Origin: Adenophora triphylla var. japonica
Lineage: Eukaryota > Streptophyta > Magnoliopsida > Asterales > Campanulaceae
Length of the DNA: 64,000 nucleotides
Reading direction: 5' to 3'
Assembly (NCBI GenBank): GCA_022495995.1
Contig: JAFEMH010000075.1
Coordinates: forward strand, 1,037,001 to 1,101,000
Shown: piece after piece, positions 12,201-22,071 of the stretch
Layout of the letters: every line of letters begins with the position of its first letter
Position numbering within the stretch: position 1 is the first letter of the stretch
Translations under genes and position numbers: made by a program
Notes under the pieces: model-generated
Seen by the model: the letters and a program-made list of their open reading frames with translations, nothing else
What the model was told of the DNA's origin: nothing
Database searches by the model: none

Positions 12201-12451
12201 AGTTCATCGTAGCCACTCACATGCAGATCAAGTGTAGCATTCATATATATAACCGATTATCTTCGAGAATACAGAATCAAGATCTGGATCGGAGCAATAA
12301 ATCACATAATTTCAGATTCAAGCAAAAAAATGAAACGAATTAAGTAGATATGAAATTGAATCCACAAGAGTGTTGTAGCTAATAAGTTAACATGATGATT
12401 GGATTCAGGCAAGGATGACATTAATCGAATGATCTAAGAAGAAATTTGAAC
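9228..12451 (-). other. probable 3.2-kb leader intron of kinase
   Basis: The donor CTTACAG|GTTCAA at 12451 and the acceptor at 9228 frame a non-coding stretch of AT-rich DNA with no supported gene. It contains a foldback element (9680-9954) and a 12-bp hairpin (CTGATTCTGTGC near 11716 with its complement near 11738). Long leader introns in plants often affect expression; a role here is inferred only. Confidence 0.6.
9680..9954. mobile_element. foldback element, about 60-bp arms
   Basis: The left arm starts TATCGACATTTTAAAC and the right arm ends GTTTAAAATGTCGATA. Similarity runs on into both arms (GGTTTTAACCACCCTTGTTT against AAACAAGAATGGTTAACACC). It has no ORF and the target duplication was not resolved. 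Confidence 0.65.
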
Positions 12452-12615
12452 CTGTAAGTAGAGAGAGGTGGGATGGGCAAAGGAGGTGGAATTGAATGGA
12501 TCGATCTGAGGGCGTGGGCGGCGCAAGATCTGAGACGGAGATTTTGTATGAGAAGATCTATGGAGGTTTGATGCCGTTTTCAACTTTGATTCGTAGCTTT
12601 GAAGGGAAGAAAGAA
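12452..12615 (-). other. first non-coding exon of kinase
   Basis: A pyrimidine-rich leader on the minus strand ends at the CTTACAG donor. The 5' end is a guess, set just inside the GT/GA microsatellite that starts at 12623. Confidence 0.45.
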
Positions 12616-12617
12616 TG

Positions 12618-12622
<5 letters not shown>

Positions 12623-12659
<37 letters not shown>

Positions 12660-12705
12660 TGTGAGTGTGAGTGTGAGTGTGAGTGTGAGAGAGAGAGAGA
12701 GAGAG
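12623..12705. repeat. GT/GA compound microsatellite
   Basis: (GT)n passes into (GTGTGA)n and then (GA)n, in the probable promoter region of the kinase gene. A shorter (TC)n run is at 12896-12914. Confidence 0.95.
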
Positions 12706-12904
12706 GAATGGTGGTGGTGGGGACGGGACCAAATGAAGGGGAGCGTTGATTGCGATTACGGTAGTAGGAGTCCGTGGACGCTGCGTAAATTAGATGTTTT
12801 TTTTAAGCCAAAAACTTGTAAAAAATACATTTTTTTTAAGCTTAACAAAAAACGTGTTTTTAGAAAAGCTTACTCTCATTCTCTCTCTAAATTGACTCTC
12901 TCTC

Positions 12905-13465
12905 TCTCTCTCTAAACACAAAGAGATCTTCACTACCGGTTTCTCTCCCTAATCGTCTTTCCCAAATCCCTCACCGTCTGCCGCCCTAATCGTCTTTCCC
13001 AAATCCCTCACCGTCCGCCGTCGCTGTCGCCGTCGCCGTTGCTTGCAAATCATTACCTAATCACATCTGCTCCTATATGTGCAGGAATTTAGAGCAAATA
13101 CTAGGGTTTATGCTCATAAACGACGGGATAGAAAGTCAAGGAGACGGAACCCACTTCCCAGTAAGCCTTCATCAGATGGAAATGATAAACTTTTGGATGT
13201 GTCTTCGAGAGAAAATGGTTCTGTTCAAGACAACATTGTCGTGCCATCTCATGATAATAAATTCGTGAATTCTGTTCAAGACAACATTGTTGTGCCATCT
13301 CTTGATAATAAATTCGTGGATTCTGTTCAAGACAACCATGTTTTGCCTTCTCTTGATAATTTAGACTCGAGAACTTTAAGAAAAGTGTCATCAAGAAGTG
13401 TTGTTCTTCAGGCATGCACAGTTAGTTTTGGTCTAATTGCTGGCTTGGGCGTTTTAATTCGAGTG
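12905..13465 (+). pseudogene. captured plant gene fragment
   Basis: A leader with a 36-bp duplication (CCCTAATCGTCTTTCCC at 12949 and about 12985) precedes a splice acceptor (TATATGTGCAG, ending 13083) and an open exon. The exon reads EFRANTRVYAHKRRDRKSRR and later a threefold repeat around SVQDNIVVPS, then RKVSSRSVVLQACTV and GLIAGLGVLIR. Basic, Ser-rich sequence followed by the start of a hydrophobic segment suggests the N-terminal part of a chloroplast-targeted membrane protein. It reminds me of plant CPBP-type (CAAX protease-like) proteins, but that is a weak recognition. The frame then runs into the GTGCCAGTG minisatellite (from about 13465), so the gene is cut off before any catalytic region. 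It appears to have been carried into a mobile repeat. Confidence 0.5.
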
Positions 13466-13584
13466 GTACATGTTTATGAGAGTGCCGGTGCTTGTGTTTT
13501 GGAGTGCCAGCAAGGTGTAGAATGGTGTACAGGGGACTGGGTAATTAGATGCCAGTGCATGTATTTTGAAATGCCAGTGCATGT

Positions 13585-15044
13585 TGAAATTACCCGGATC
13601 CGGCTCGCGCGCGGAGCCCCGGCATCTCGCATTTGTCGCTTCGGGAAGTCGCCCGGATCCGAGAGGCAGCGCAATCGCGCCCCGGCATCTGGCTATTCCG
13701 TTTGCGTTGCGTTAGTTGGAGGAGGTGTCTCGCTGTGTTTTGCTTTGTAGAGTCGCCACGCCGTTTTTATTAGTAAGCCCAAAACATTGAAAAAGGGCAT
13801 CAGTTTAAAAATAATAATAAACTGTTTTTGTGTGATGAGATTTTGAGTTCGGAGGTCAAGTTACTCCTCGGGAAGAGAATATTAGAATCTTAGAGCTCAC
13901 CCGAGTCGCCTCGTAAAAACGAGTCTTTCGGTACCCCTTATATTCTTTAAGCTGTTGTGTGTGTGTGTGTGTGCTTTTAAAAATGCATCTTTGTATCGGA
14001 TGTCTACATTGTACACCGCTTTATTGAAATGTATTGAAATAGTGTAGGAAGGAAGCCTTACCAATGTTGGTTCGTGTCTGCCTTTGGGAATAGTGCTTGA
14101 GGATGAAATAGTCTTCAGGACGGCAGGATTGCTTCGGAAGGAGCCAGGTTGTCTGCGGACGGAACTTCGGCGTGCCTCGGGATTGTCGAGTGTGCACTCG
14201 GGCAGAGTTTCGGCGTGGGTTGGAATCGTCGGTTGGATTCGGGCGAGGTTCGGCGTGCGTTGGAATCGTCGGTTGATTCGGCAGGTTCGCGTGCGTTGGA
14301 ATCGTCTGGATTCGGGCAGAGGTTCGGCGTGCGTTGGAATCGTCGGTTGGATTCGGGCAGAGGTTCGGCGTGCGTTGGAATCGTCGGTTGGATTCGGGCG
14401 AGGTTCTAAGGCGTGATTTGGGATCGCCGGTTTGACTCGGAAAGAGCGGGACGCCTTGGGAAAGACCGGCGAGGCCTCGGAGTACCACGAGGGGCCTCGA
14501 GTACCTCGAGTGCCTCGGGCGGCGCGGGAGCGTCGCGGGAGCGCTCGGAGAGGCTTCGGAGCACCACAAGGGAGCTCGGAAGGCCTCGGAAGGATCCGAA
14601 AGGGCGGGATTGCCGAAGGGTGCTTAGAGGGGAGCCGAAGGCCGGGGGAGAGGAGAGAAGAGGGAGGTGTGAAAAATGAGGGAGGGGAGCCCTCTATTTA
14701 TAGTGTAGGAAAAGCTGCAAAGAGGTCCGTAAAATCACGGACCTCTTAGGTAATTATAGATTTCCGGATTTGAGGGAATCTCGTGGACTTTAAGGGGATA
14801 TTCGTAATGATTATGCTCCTGGTGCAAAGAGGTCCGTACGGACCTTTTGGCATGCAAAGAGGTCCGTACGTACTTTCCATGCTCTTGTGAATGTGATGGC
14901 AAGCTAGCTCTCGTCGAGAGCTTTCCAACCATATATGGCACGTCTCAATCGGAGTTCGTATGAAGGAGTTATGACCTCAGGAAGTTTGCCTCTGGTTTTG
15001 TCGTATCTTTGGGATGGAGAGCGATCCAGATTGGGGTACTTACG
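13585..15044 (-). repeat. element A 3' LTR
   Basis: On the plus strand it begins TGAAATTACCCGG. The inner end reads GGGTACTTACG, where the partner LTR has GGGTACTTACA, so the TG terminus is mutated here. It contains a 41-bp tandem array (GTTGGAATCGTCGGTTGG words, about 14200-14420), a GT microsatellite near 13960, and a disrupted copy of the palindrome that is intact in the other LTR. Confidence 0.9.
14694..14703 (-). promoter_or_regulatory. TATA box, element A 3' LTR
   Basis: CTATAAATAG on the minus strand, followed downstream by a GA/CT-rich leader. The same box is in the other LTR at 27267-27276. Confidence 0.7.
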
Positions 15045-15217
15045 AAGCCCCTCGGCGACGTCACTTATGAAAGAAGTGGGGTCGTCGATAAGATAAGGGT
15101 CCTGATCTGGATCGCGTCTTTGAGAGAGAAGGTGACCGTGTAGGTCGGTGCGTGAGGACATGGCGGTGTCTGTTGTGTGACCGTTTAGGTCGGTTAGGCG
15201 GACCCTGTGATAGGATT

Positions 15218-15258
15218 CCTACGTATCCCTAGTGGGAATCAAGCACGATCGTAGTTCG
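15218..15258. other. stem-loop motif, element A copy 1
   Basis: CCTACGTATCCC, then GGGAATCAAGC, then GATCGTAGTTCG. The arms CTACG (15219-15223) and CGTAG (15250-15254) can pair, and CCC can pair with GGG. It lies 174 bp inside the 3' LTR. Confidence 0.6.
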
Positions 15259-15382
15259 TGTGTGGGGTGAGTGTTGTGTACGAGGACGTGAGCTGTCCTC
15301 TAAGCGAGACTCTGTGTGTGGACGTGGTGATGTCCTGTGGGTGGCCGCGTAGGTCGATGGGTTTGGACCCCGTGATAGGATT

Positions 15383-15424
15383 CCTACGTATTCCTGGCGG
15401 GAATCAAGCACAGTCTTAGTTCAG
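15383..15424. other. stem-loop motif, element A copy 2
   Basis: CCTACGTATTCC, then GGGAATCAAGCAC, then CTTAGTTC. This is a diverged copy of the motif at 15218 with a weakened right arm. Confidence 0.5.
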
Positions 15425-15589
15425 AGGTCGTGAATTTGTGAGTGTATGTGGGCGTGGTGGTGCCCTGAAGTGTCGTGTGACCGCCGAGGTCAGTGATAAG
15501 GACGGGGTGGTGTCCTAAGATGTGGTGACCGCCGAGGTCAATTGTGAGGATGTGGTGGCGTCCTGGGATGGAAATTTTACGATTTTCCT

Positions 15590-16010
15590 AATCGGGTGGT
15601 TTAAGGCCTTCCGGGCTGGGGATAATGATTTGGGAGGTTTATACGGTCTTCCGGACCGAGTGATTTAAAGCCTTAGGGCTGGGGATTGTAGTTTGGCTGA
15701 TTTATACGGTCTCCCTGGTGAGTGGTTTAAAGCCTTACGGAGTTTGGAGGTAGTAGTTTGGGCTGATTTATACGATCTCCGGACTGAGTGGTTTAAAGCC
15801 TTAGAATGGAGGTAGTAGTTTGGCTGATTTATACAGTCTCCGGGTGAGTGGTTTAAAGCCTTCCGGCCGGGAGGTAGTAGTTGGGGTTTATAAGTCTCCT
15901 GACCGAGTGGTTTAAAGCCTTCCGGGCTGGAGGTAGTAGTTTGGCTGATTTAGACAGTCTCCCGGACTGAGTGGTTTAAAGCCTTCTGGGCTGGAGGTAG
16001 TGATGAGGAC
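15590..16010. repeat. tandem array, about 62-bp unit
   Basis: Units carry GTGGTTTAAAGCCTTCCGG, GGAGGTAGTAGTTTGGCTG and ATTTATACGGTCTCC. About six or seven diverged copies lie in the untranslated 3' part of element A. Confidence 0.85.
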
Positions 16011-16014
16011 TTGA

Positions 16015-16465
16015 ATCGTCTTCTGAATGTGGTTGCGCCATGCGTGAGACTTTGAATCGTCTTCGGCGGCGGTTGGTGCCACGCGGGAGGACTTTGAATC
16101 GTCTTACGGCGGCGGTTGGTGCCACGGCCCGGAGGACTTTGGGAATCGTCTTACGGCGGCGGTTGGTGCACGCGTGAGGACTTTGAATTGTCTTACGGCG
16201 GCGGTTGGTGCCACGCGTGAGGACTTTGAATCGTCTTCTGGCGGCGGTTGGTGCCACGCGTGAGGACTTTGAATCGTCTTCTGGCGGCGGTTGGTGCCAC
16301 GCGGGAGGACTTTGAATCGTCTTCTGGCGGCGGTTGGTGCCACGCGGGAGGACTTTGAATCGTCTTCTGGCGGCGGTTGGTGCCACGCGGGAGGACTTTG
16401 AATCGTCTTCTGGCGGCGGTTGGTGCCACGCGGGAGGACTTTGAATCGTCTTCTGGCGGCGGTGG
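16015..16465. repeat. tandem array, about 43-bp unit
   Basis: About ten copies of a unit with GGAGGACTTTGAATCGTC, TTCTGGCGGCGG and TTGGTGCCACGCG. The rightmost copies are nearly identical, so expansion there was recent. Minus-strand open frames across it are artefacts of the repeat. Confidence 0.92.
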
Positions 16466-17049
16466 TGGAGGCATGGCTGCCTTGAGATGTGAGAAGTGCG
16501 ATTGGCTCACGCTTTGTCTGTTGGGGAAAAGGGTGGACTTATGATGGCTTACCGGTGTTAAATGCGTTGGGGGTCATTGGGGCCTTGTAGGGGCTCTTCC
16601 TGCTGAGAAGGTGACGTCGGGCTTACTTTGATGGCCGGTGCTTGCGTTGTCGTTGAGCGTTTTGGAGGCGTTTTGTGCCTTGAGATTTGTGCTGGGAGGT
16701 GTTGGCTCCTTCTTGTGCTTGTTTTGCCGTTGAGTGGGCAAGGATGATGGCCGGTGCTGGGGATATGCAGTCTTGTACGACTTCCCTTTGACTTGTTGGG
16801 GAGGAGCTCGGGCTTACTTTGATGGCTGATGTTTGAATTGCTGAGGATGCGTGACCTTGTAGGGGCTTTTCCTGCTGGGAAAGTGTCTTTGGACCTTTGC
16901 TGTGTTTACCTGCAGGAGGAGGTGCTTGTGACCGAAGTCGCGGAAATGCTGAGGACGCGCCGACGTTTTTTTTTTTTGAACAAAGTTGCTGAAATGATGA
17001 GGACGCTATGGCGCCTTTGTCTGAACTTCTGCAGCCGGTGGCGAGGTAG

Positions 17050-17300
17050 CGCCTTTGTTTGAACTTGTTGTGAGGACGTGGTGGTGCCTCTGTCTGAACT
17101 TACGGTGAGGGTGAGGTGGCACCTCTGTCTGGACTTATGGTGAGGGCGAGGTGGTGCCTCTGTCTGAACTTGCGGTGAGGACGTGGTGGTGCCTCTGTCT
17201 GAACTTGCGGTGAGGGCGCGGTAGCGCCTCTGTCTGAACTTGTTGAAATGTTTGAGGCCGTGGGGCGCCTCTGACCGAGTTGTTGAGGTGTTGAGGACGT
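17050..17300. repeat. tandem array, about 38-bp unit
   Basis: Units hold GGTGGTGCCTCTGTCTGAAC and TTGCGGTGAGG. Six or so diverged copies lie inside element A. Confidence 0.8.
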
Positions 17301-17544
17301 GGGACGCCTCAGGTGCTGGACAAGGAGAGGAGGGATGGCTCGTCTTCTCTTTCCTTCTTCGTTCTTACTCCTACGGACTTCTTAGACTATCCGGTCGAGG
17401 AAGGTGCTGGGTTCACAGAGGATGATGAGGTGGCTGGCGGAGGCGCCGAGATGCAGGAGTCTTTACCAGGCGGTGGTGCCGATGACTTAGAGTAGGACTC
17501 CCCCTTTTTTCTGTTCTGTGCACTATCTGCTTTTTTGTTGCAGG

Positions 17545-20010
17545 CGGGGTGCTATGAGATCTTCCGTTGCCAGCCGTGGGACTGGGAGGATGAGGCCATG
17601 TTCGGTTATCCCGCCATGATGTGCTGGGCTCATCCTTTGAGGAAGAGGAGGACGGGAGAGGGATAGTTTGGAGGGGTTTCCGCTGTATACTTGGACTCGG
17701 TATGATGAGGATGAGCCGGAGGGTGCCCCCTGGGTGATGCGGCAGTGGAGGCTTCTGCGGGGTCTTACTTGTGACTCCGTGTACTTGGGGGAGAGGTTAT
17801 CTGGCAGTATGGCACAGGTGCGCCTCCTATGGCTTTGAGGGATCCGCCCTTCCATATGATGAGTCCTCTTGATATGGACGTGCTGGAGTATGAGAGCTAC
17901 CGATCCGGCGTGAGTCTTAGGAGTTCGTCCCTGGAGGGCGAGGAGTATGCGGCCTTGGTCAGGCAAAAGCTGAGGACGCCATAGGTGTTGGTGAGGGAAA
18001 GACAGACTGGCTCGTCACGTCCTCTAGATGTTCCGGTGCCTTGGCTGGACTTCACGTATGTTTGCGGGGATTCGTCGAGGCGGAGGGTGTCGGCACCTCC
18101 CCGAGCAGCTCCCGCCGCCTATCGGCCGACCCTGATGCGCCGGTGAGTGTGCTTACTCTTTTCCATCTTGGCATCTTTTCTGTATTTTTCTCTTTTTGTT
18201 GGGTATGACTGTATCTATTTTGCTGAGCGTTTCTTTGGTTGTTTGCTTGTGCAGCCTCGGGGAGATCCTTTGACACGTTGACCGCCGTTATGTGGCGATG
18301 CGGCCTTTTTGCAAGGAAGTTCGCGGGGAAGCCGTCTTGCAGGTCTTCGCGGCACGCGGCGGCGTTCGAGCCAGTGCCTTTGAGGAGGTCTGTGGATACT
18401 CCTTCTTCGAGGGCTGAGCTAGGGCCACAGCCGGAGGTGCCGGTTCGAGAACAACACGGCTTTGATGTGGGGACGACTTCGGGGGCTCAGAGGCCGCAGA
18501 CCCTTCATCGCTCTTTCCTCCGCCGGGAGGCACAGGTGAGGGTTCATCCTTGCATCCCTTCTTTGATCCTTTCACCGGGTTTTGACCCTTCAGAGTACTT
18601 TGAGTACCCGCACGAGGAGGGGTGCTGTATCCTGATGACGAGGATGTGACTGCCGAGTTTTCCGAGATGCCAGATTTCTCATTTGTGGAGGATGATGATG
18701 ATGAGTCGGATAGGGCTCTTTTGCTTTCCCTCTTTCCGTTGTTTTTTTTTTTGTAGAGCAACAGACATTTTGTACCTGTAATAAAACACTTGTATTTCCG
18801 TAATAACAAAGTATTTTATTTTAAGATGTAATGACGTATTTGTGATTCCCTGGATTGACTCTATGAATTGTTGCTAGCTTATTATTATTTTTGTGCATGT
18901 CGTGAGCCGGGAATGCATTTGTGGTTAGTGGAGGCCGAGGCAACTTTGGCAAGTTTTACGGCCGGTTGAAAGCGGCTTTGACAGGTTTCATGAGCGGTGG
19001 CGGGAGTGATGTCTCCCGGGACGCGTTCGCTTTGTGCTTGATAGCCACTCTTTTCGGGGTCAGCTACCTCAGATATGTGATGGGGCTCTGTTGGATGTGG
19101 CAGGCCATTGTCGGGCGGGCGAGGATATCATTCCTTTGGTTCCGGGGGAAACCTTCCACGGTGTGGATCGTCTGGTGATGAGAACCGATTCATGCGGGAG
19201 AAACCCACGATTTGCTTGCATTATGGTCGCGAGAGAGGCTTCAAACCATACCCGAGTCTCCTGCGTCTCTTAGTCCGTGGACGTTTGCTTGGCGACCTCT
19301 TGTCTTGGACATGGATCAATCTGCTTGGGAGAGATGGATGGCACATCTTGGTACGCATCAGCTTCGCTGGTGGGTTCCGCATTGGGGGATTGAGACTAGG
19401 AGGGCCTTTCAGGAAGGTTCCTATGTTGTCAGAGTTCCGTGTTTGCCTTGGTCCTCTTTCTATGTTCCGTTGCTTGTTTCCCGGCAGTTCGGGATGAGGC
19501 AGGAGCCTTTGCTAGGCTGGGATGACATTGCCAATGTGGAGTAGCTTCTTTCTGCATGACAGAGCCATATGCCTTTCTGTATTTTCTGGGGGCATGGAAG
19601 TATTCTGCTTTCCCTCATGTGGTGCTCCTTCGACGTCGGGAGAGTGTTGTGTTGACCACCGAATACATAGATGAGCAGCATGTCGGGCCGACCCAATTGG
19701 TTTTGGGGAGCAGACGCAAAGCGGTTCTGGGGCAAGATTGCCATTTCAGCTGCGACCTTAGGAGTGCAGAAGCTTGGGTTAACCCTCAGGGTGTCATGGA
19801 GACGCTTTATTTGGCTACGGGACTCGAGTTGACAAACTGGCGGGGAGAGGTCCCCTTTTGCAGACTCGTAGGGAGGAGATCCGAGCCGAGGCACGGGTGA
19901 ACGATGCTCTGAGAGCGACTGGTTCGTTTGACACGACTAGGAGGACTCCTGATCTCGAAATGAGGGAGACAGAACTCGCTCATGTGGAATGAAAGAAGAC
20001 TCGTTGGGGA
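17545..20010 (+). pseudogene. opposite-strand ORF relic in element A
   Basis: On the strand opposite to gag, several plus-strand frames read like broken coding sequence: AGCYEIFRCQPWDWEDEAMF near 17545, then blocks near 18240-18650, 19212-19544 and 19556-19900. The block WWVPHWGIETRRAF and, further on, SFYVPLLVSRQFGMRQ (about 19370-19495) resembles the aromatic-Pro-x-x-V-x-RQFG signature of plant mobile domain / DUF7745-type proteins. An intron-like stretch sits between CCGGTGAGTGTGC (18140) and CTTGTGCAG (about 18254). Frames are broken by stops and shifts, so no protein is made. Extra ORFs in antisense orientation are known in Tat-lineage gypsy elements; this looks like such a frame. The domain assignment is tentative. 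Confidence 0.4.
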
Positions 20011-20319
20011 CGAGGGAAGAAAGGAAAGAGTGATGAAGGGCCAAATGTGAGTAGCATGGAATGACCTTCTGAAACACTGAGTATCCATTCATCGTCATTG
20101 CATACATTGATTGTTAAATGTTTTAAGTTGTCTTTTAGCATGTTGTGAATCGAGAGTGGACCGTGCTTGAACTCATCAAAAAGTGTTTTAACTGTGATGA
20201 TTTGTGATTTACTTTTAAAGCTTTGTCGAGACGCAAAATCTCTTGTTTGCTTCTTTTCTGAGCCTTGGTGGCGTCAATTTTTGGAATTTTGTGTATTCCT
20301 TAGACCGAACCAATGAAGG

Positions 20320-20362
20320 CCGCCACGTTCCCCTGACCGAGAGGCTCAGTCCGCGTAGTTCG
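20320..20362. other. stem-loop motif, element A copy 3
   Basis: CGCCACGTTCCCC, then GAGAGGCTCAGTCC, then GCGTAGTTCG. This variant has an imperfect left arm and is preceded by GACCGAACCAATGAAGG. Confidence 0.45.
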
Positions 20363-20849
20363 ACCCTCTTTTGTGGGAGAAATGACTCGTAATGTACACT
20401 TGCAAGGGCGTATTTATTTTTGAAAAGGTGGGAATGGGTCCCTTTTTGTGTGAATGCCTCATTTGATGTAGGCACAAAAGAAATGCTTTTTGGGTTTGAC
20501 TCTTTTGAGAGAGTATGAGTACTGAAAAGCTTGTAAAAGTGTATGGAAGCCCTTCACGACGGAAAATCGATGTTTAGCTCTATTGTCCTATTTTGTAGAA
20601 AAAGAAGACTTGTCGAGACAATTGAAAACTTGATTTGTTCACAATGATCACTTGTTAGCTTAAAACCCTTTGTTGATGTTCGGGTTATTCAACAATTAAA
20701 CCTGATATGCTTTGATTAATGAGGAGAAAGTCAACCGGTATCAAGGATCGAGTTGGTCTGGTGTGAAAGAAGGTTTGTGTATAGGAGAGGTCATTGATGA
20801 GATCGGGTTTGTGGATTTGTATGTGTTTATGACCGGACCATTTCGGTTG

Positions 20850-20890
20850 CCTACGTTCCCTTAAGACAAGGAGCTCAGTCGACGTAGTTC
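20850..20890. other. stem-loop motif, element A copy 4
   Basis: CCTACGTTCCC, then GGAGCTCAGTC, then GACGTAGTTC. The arms CTACGT (20851-20856) and ACGTAG (20882-20887) pair perfectly. It is preceded by GACCGGACCATTTCGG, shared with element B at about 42105. Confidence 0.6.
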
Positions 20891-22071
20891 TGTGGTTGAA
20901 CCGTGTTTGGCTTTGGGGCCAGGTATGAATATTCGTGCGGCCCGCGGCGAAAATGCTTGGAAGGTTGAATGATGAGGCACGGGCCTTGAGGTGATTCCTT
21001 GACAATTCGTATTTGACGGCGGTTTCGGTGACTCCCTTGCTTCTTGTTTGTTGGCGCCCGGGTCCTTGACCTCATTTTTGTGAACCTTTTGCTTGAGCTC
21101 CTCTTTTTCTTTTGAAAGCTTCGCTGAGCTCTTTTTTTTTTTTTTAAAGCTTACGCTTGAGCTCTTTTTTTTTTTTGAAGCATATGAGGGCGAAGGCAAG
21201 CCCCTGCTTGAACTTTCTTGATGCGCACGAGGGCGAAGGCAAGCCCCTAGGTTGTTGTCGACATGGGGTCAATCTTTTGATGCTGAGTGACCTTTTGTTG
21301 TCCTTTGATGTTGCCGCCGTCGTTGACTTGGTCAAGGTGATGGTGGGGACGTGTTTTGGAAAGTGTATGGCTTGATGGAGGCCTTTGTGTGGGGTATGGT
21401 AAGGTGTATGGGGAGCTATCGATTGACTTTCTCACACCACTTAATCAAAGCATTAAACATTTGTGGAATCACTTGTTGAGCAATGCAAGTGATCACATAG
21501 AACAAAACCATTTCATTAAATGTAATGTGGGGTGCAAAATAATGTCTCAAGTCTAGCAAGAAAAGAAAGAAGACTTATGTATGGAAAATTGAAGACTTAA
21601 TTACAATGTCCGAGGAGGACTTGATTGAATGAGAACAGTACTAGAACCTACGAGGTGGACTGTATGATTTTTTTTTATTTTTATTTTTTTTTGATTTGCG
21701 TCTCTTTGGGCTCTCCAGCAGTTCCCAAATTCATTTTGGTTAGAACCTTCTCGGCAGCTTGGGCCAGATTTTCCTCTCGTTTGACAACATGCTTAAAGAT
21801 TTGTTTAATGCATTGTTCATTAATGTATCTGCGTCTTTATCAAGTGAATCATTATTAACTGTTTTGGTTAGTTAATTTATCATTTGTTAAAGTGGCAATG
21901 AGGGGATACTCAGAAAGGTCGATCTTTTATTCGAAGCATAAGGAAGCGCGATTTTTGTTACAAACGCATAATCTTCAGGCGTAAGGCCGTCAGACGACTC
22001 GAGAGACTCAAACTTAAATACGACAGACTCGGGGTCTTTTATTTTCAAAGCTAGACTCTAGGAGACTGGGG

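Noticed and set aside
12625..12915. Open frame with Cys-Val repeats
   Set aside because: It is a (GT)n/(GA)n microsatellite.
14020..14750. Several open frames on both strands in the element A LTR, repeated at 26540-27292
   Set aside because: GC-rich tandem 41-bp units keep frames open in both strands; the region is an LTR with its own TATA box.
13585..15044. First reading of element A as plus-strand with this as 5' LTR
   Set aside because: The primer site lies inside the right LTR, and gag and TATA boxes read on the minus strand, so this is the 3' LTR.
16015..16510. Minus-strand Arg/Pro-rich open frames over the 43-bp array
   Set aside because: They are open only because of the repeat unit; no start context and no conserved domain.
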